64,000 nucleotides of DNA from NCBI GenBank assembly GCA_014896295.1, contig JADBKR010000007.1, forward strand, positions 434,001-498,000, written 5' to 3'. The stretch is from Limnochordaceae bacterium (GTDB lineage: Bacteria; Bacillota; Limnochordia; Limnochordales; Geochordaceae). Numbering within the stretch: the first letter of the stretch is position 1; every line of letters starts with the position of its first letter. Made by a program: the position numbers and the translations under genes. This document shows positions 63,405 through 64,000 of this stretch, piece by piece. The notes below the pieces were generated by a model. The model saw nothing but the letters and a program-made list of their open reading frames with translations, was not told the DNA's origin and made no database searches.

Positions 63405-64000
63405 TCAGCTCACGACGCCGATCCGCCGGCCGGCCTGCTCGAAGGCTTCCAGCGCCCGGTCCAGATCGTCCCGGGTGTGCTCCGCGGTGACGATGGTGCG
63501 GACTCGCGCCTTGCCCCGGGGTACGGTCGGATAGACGATGCCCTGGGCAAAGACGCCGAGATCGAACAGCTCGTCGGACAGTCGCATGGCCTTGCTCTCG
63601 TCGCCGACGATCACCGGCGTGATGGGCGTCTCGCTGGCTCCCGTGTCGAAACCGATCCGCTTCAAGCCATCCTTGAAGTAGCGGGTGTTGTCCCACAGCC
63701 GCTGGATCCGCTCCGGCTCTCGCTCGAGCAGGTCGAACGCCGCCAGGCACGCCGCCGTGACGGCCGGCGGGTGAGAGGTGGAGAAGAGGAAGGGCCGGGC
63801 CCGGGCGATCAGGTAGTCGATCAGGCTGCGGCTACCGGCCACGTACCCGCCCAGCACCCCGATGGCCTTGGACAGGGTGCCCACCTGGATGTCGAGCTGC
63901 CCGTGCAGCCCGAAGTGGTCGACGCTCCCCCTGCCGTTCTTGCCGAGCACTCCGCTCGCGTGGGCGTCGTCAACCATGGTGATGGCCCCGAACTCCCTGG
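63405..64000 (-). CDS. kbl: Glycine C-acetyltransferase / 2-amino-3-ketobutyrate CoA ligase (3' part)
   Basis: The coding sequence enters from the right edge, so the N-terminal half is missing. [40 protein letters not shown] (PLP Lys in TLSKA), [17 protein letters not shown] and [20 protein letters not shown] match the alpha-oxoamine synthase family, in the subgroup usually annotated as Kbl in Bacillota. Kbl cleaves 2-amino-3-ketobutyrate to glycine and acetyl-CoA, normally with Tdh. BioF-like activity is the alternative. Confidence 0.88.
   Translation of the reverse strand, partial: REFGAITMVDDAHASGVLGKNGRGSVDHFGLHGQLDIQVGTLSKAIGVLGGYVAGSRSLIDYLIARARPFLFSTSHPPAVTAACLAAFDLLEREPERIQRLWDNTRYFKDGLKRIGFDTGASETPITPVIVGDESKAMRLSDELFDLGVFAQGIVYPTVPRGKARVRTIVTAEHTRDDLDRALEAFEQAGRRIGVVS

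Overview
This 64 kb window comes from the chromosome of a very GC-rich, spore-forming member of the Bacillota. It has CtsR-McsA-McsB-ClpC, SigH, DisA, SpmA-SpmB, Mini-III, zinc-type S14 and Bacillota-style S12. GC appears to be near 70 percent, which fits a deep lineage such as Limnochordia or a Thermaerobacter/Symbiobacterium-like group; this placement is inferred from gene content and base composition only. A two-CxxC protein disulfide oxidoreductase suggests, but does not prove, a thermophilic life style.

Layout. Positions 1-18600 (minus strand) hold one uninterrupted translation supercluster: L7Ae-like, rpsL, rpsG, fusA, tuf, the S10 block, the spc block with secY and adk, map, a KOW protein, infA, rpmJ, rpsM and the start of rpsK. 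The only strong promoter I find is at its head (18573-18601). Positions 18725-30803 hold rpoC-rpoB and rplL-rplJ-rplA-rplK-nusG-secE-rpmG, preceded by four tRNA genes (30868-31344). Positions 31399-35045 hold sigH and cysS-mrnC-rlmB. A lipid-free accessory stretch follows: a Tat-type metallo-hydrolase with a TPR protein. Next is an FMN-riboswitch-controlled ribDE-ribBA-ribH operon on the plus strand (38135-42255). Then come a GHL10-type hydrolase, a CsoR-family repressor with a disulfide oxidoreductase, and carD-PIN/TRAM-ispDF.

From 47959 to 59106 lies the disA to ctsR segment. disA and the clpC operon, usually close neighbours with radA between them, are here separated by csaA, thiolase, trpS, an MFS transporter and ldh. 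No radA is visible. After the divergent spmA-spmB pair come an uncharacterised zincin, a PadR/DUF5320 pair, a class III aminotransferase and the end of a glycine C-acetyltransferase gene.

Points needing care: four genes (map, rpoC, a TPR gene, ldh) each contain one single-base frameshift. Two of these lie in C/G homopolymers and two genes are essential, so assembly indels are the likely cause. Notable biology includes a 220-residue RpoB tail with a dense acidic block, a matching RpoC tail, a McsB whose catalytic Cys is replaced by Trp, and low-complexity extensions on several ribosomal proteins. Regulatory sites with good sequence support include a CtsR box on its promoter, an FMN riboswitch with terminator, a probable L10 leader, tandem repeats in the padR promoter and a palindrome in front of the disulfide oxidoreductase-csoR pair. 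There are no insertion sequences, CRISPR arrays or rRNA genes. I did not find a clearly new multi-gene system.
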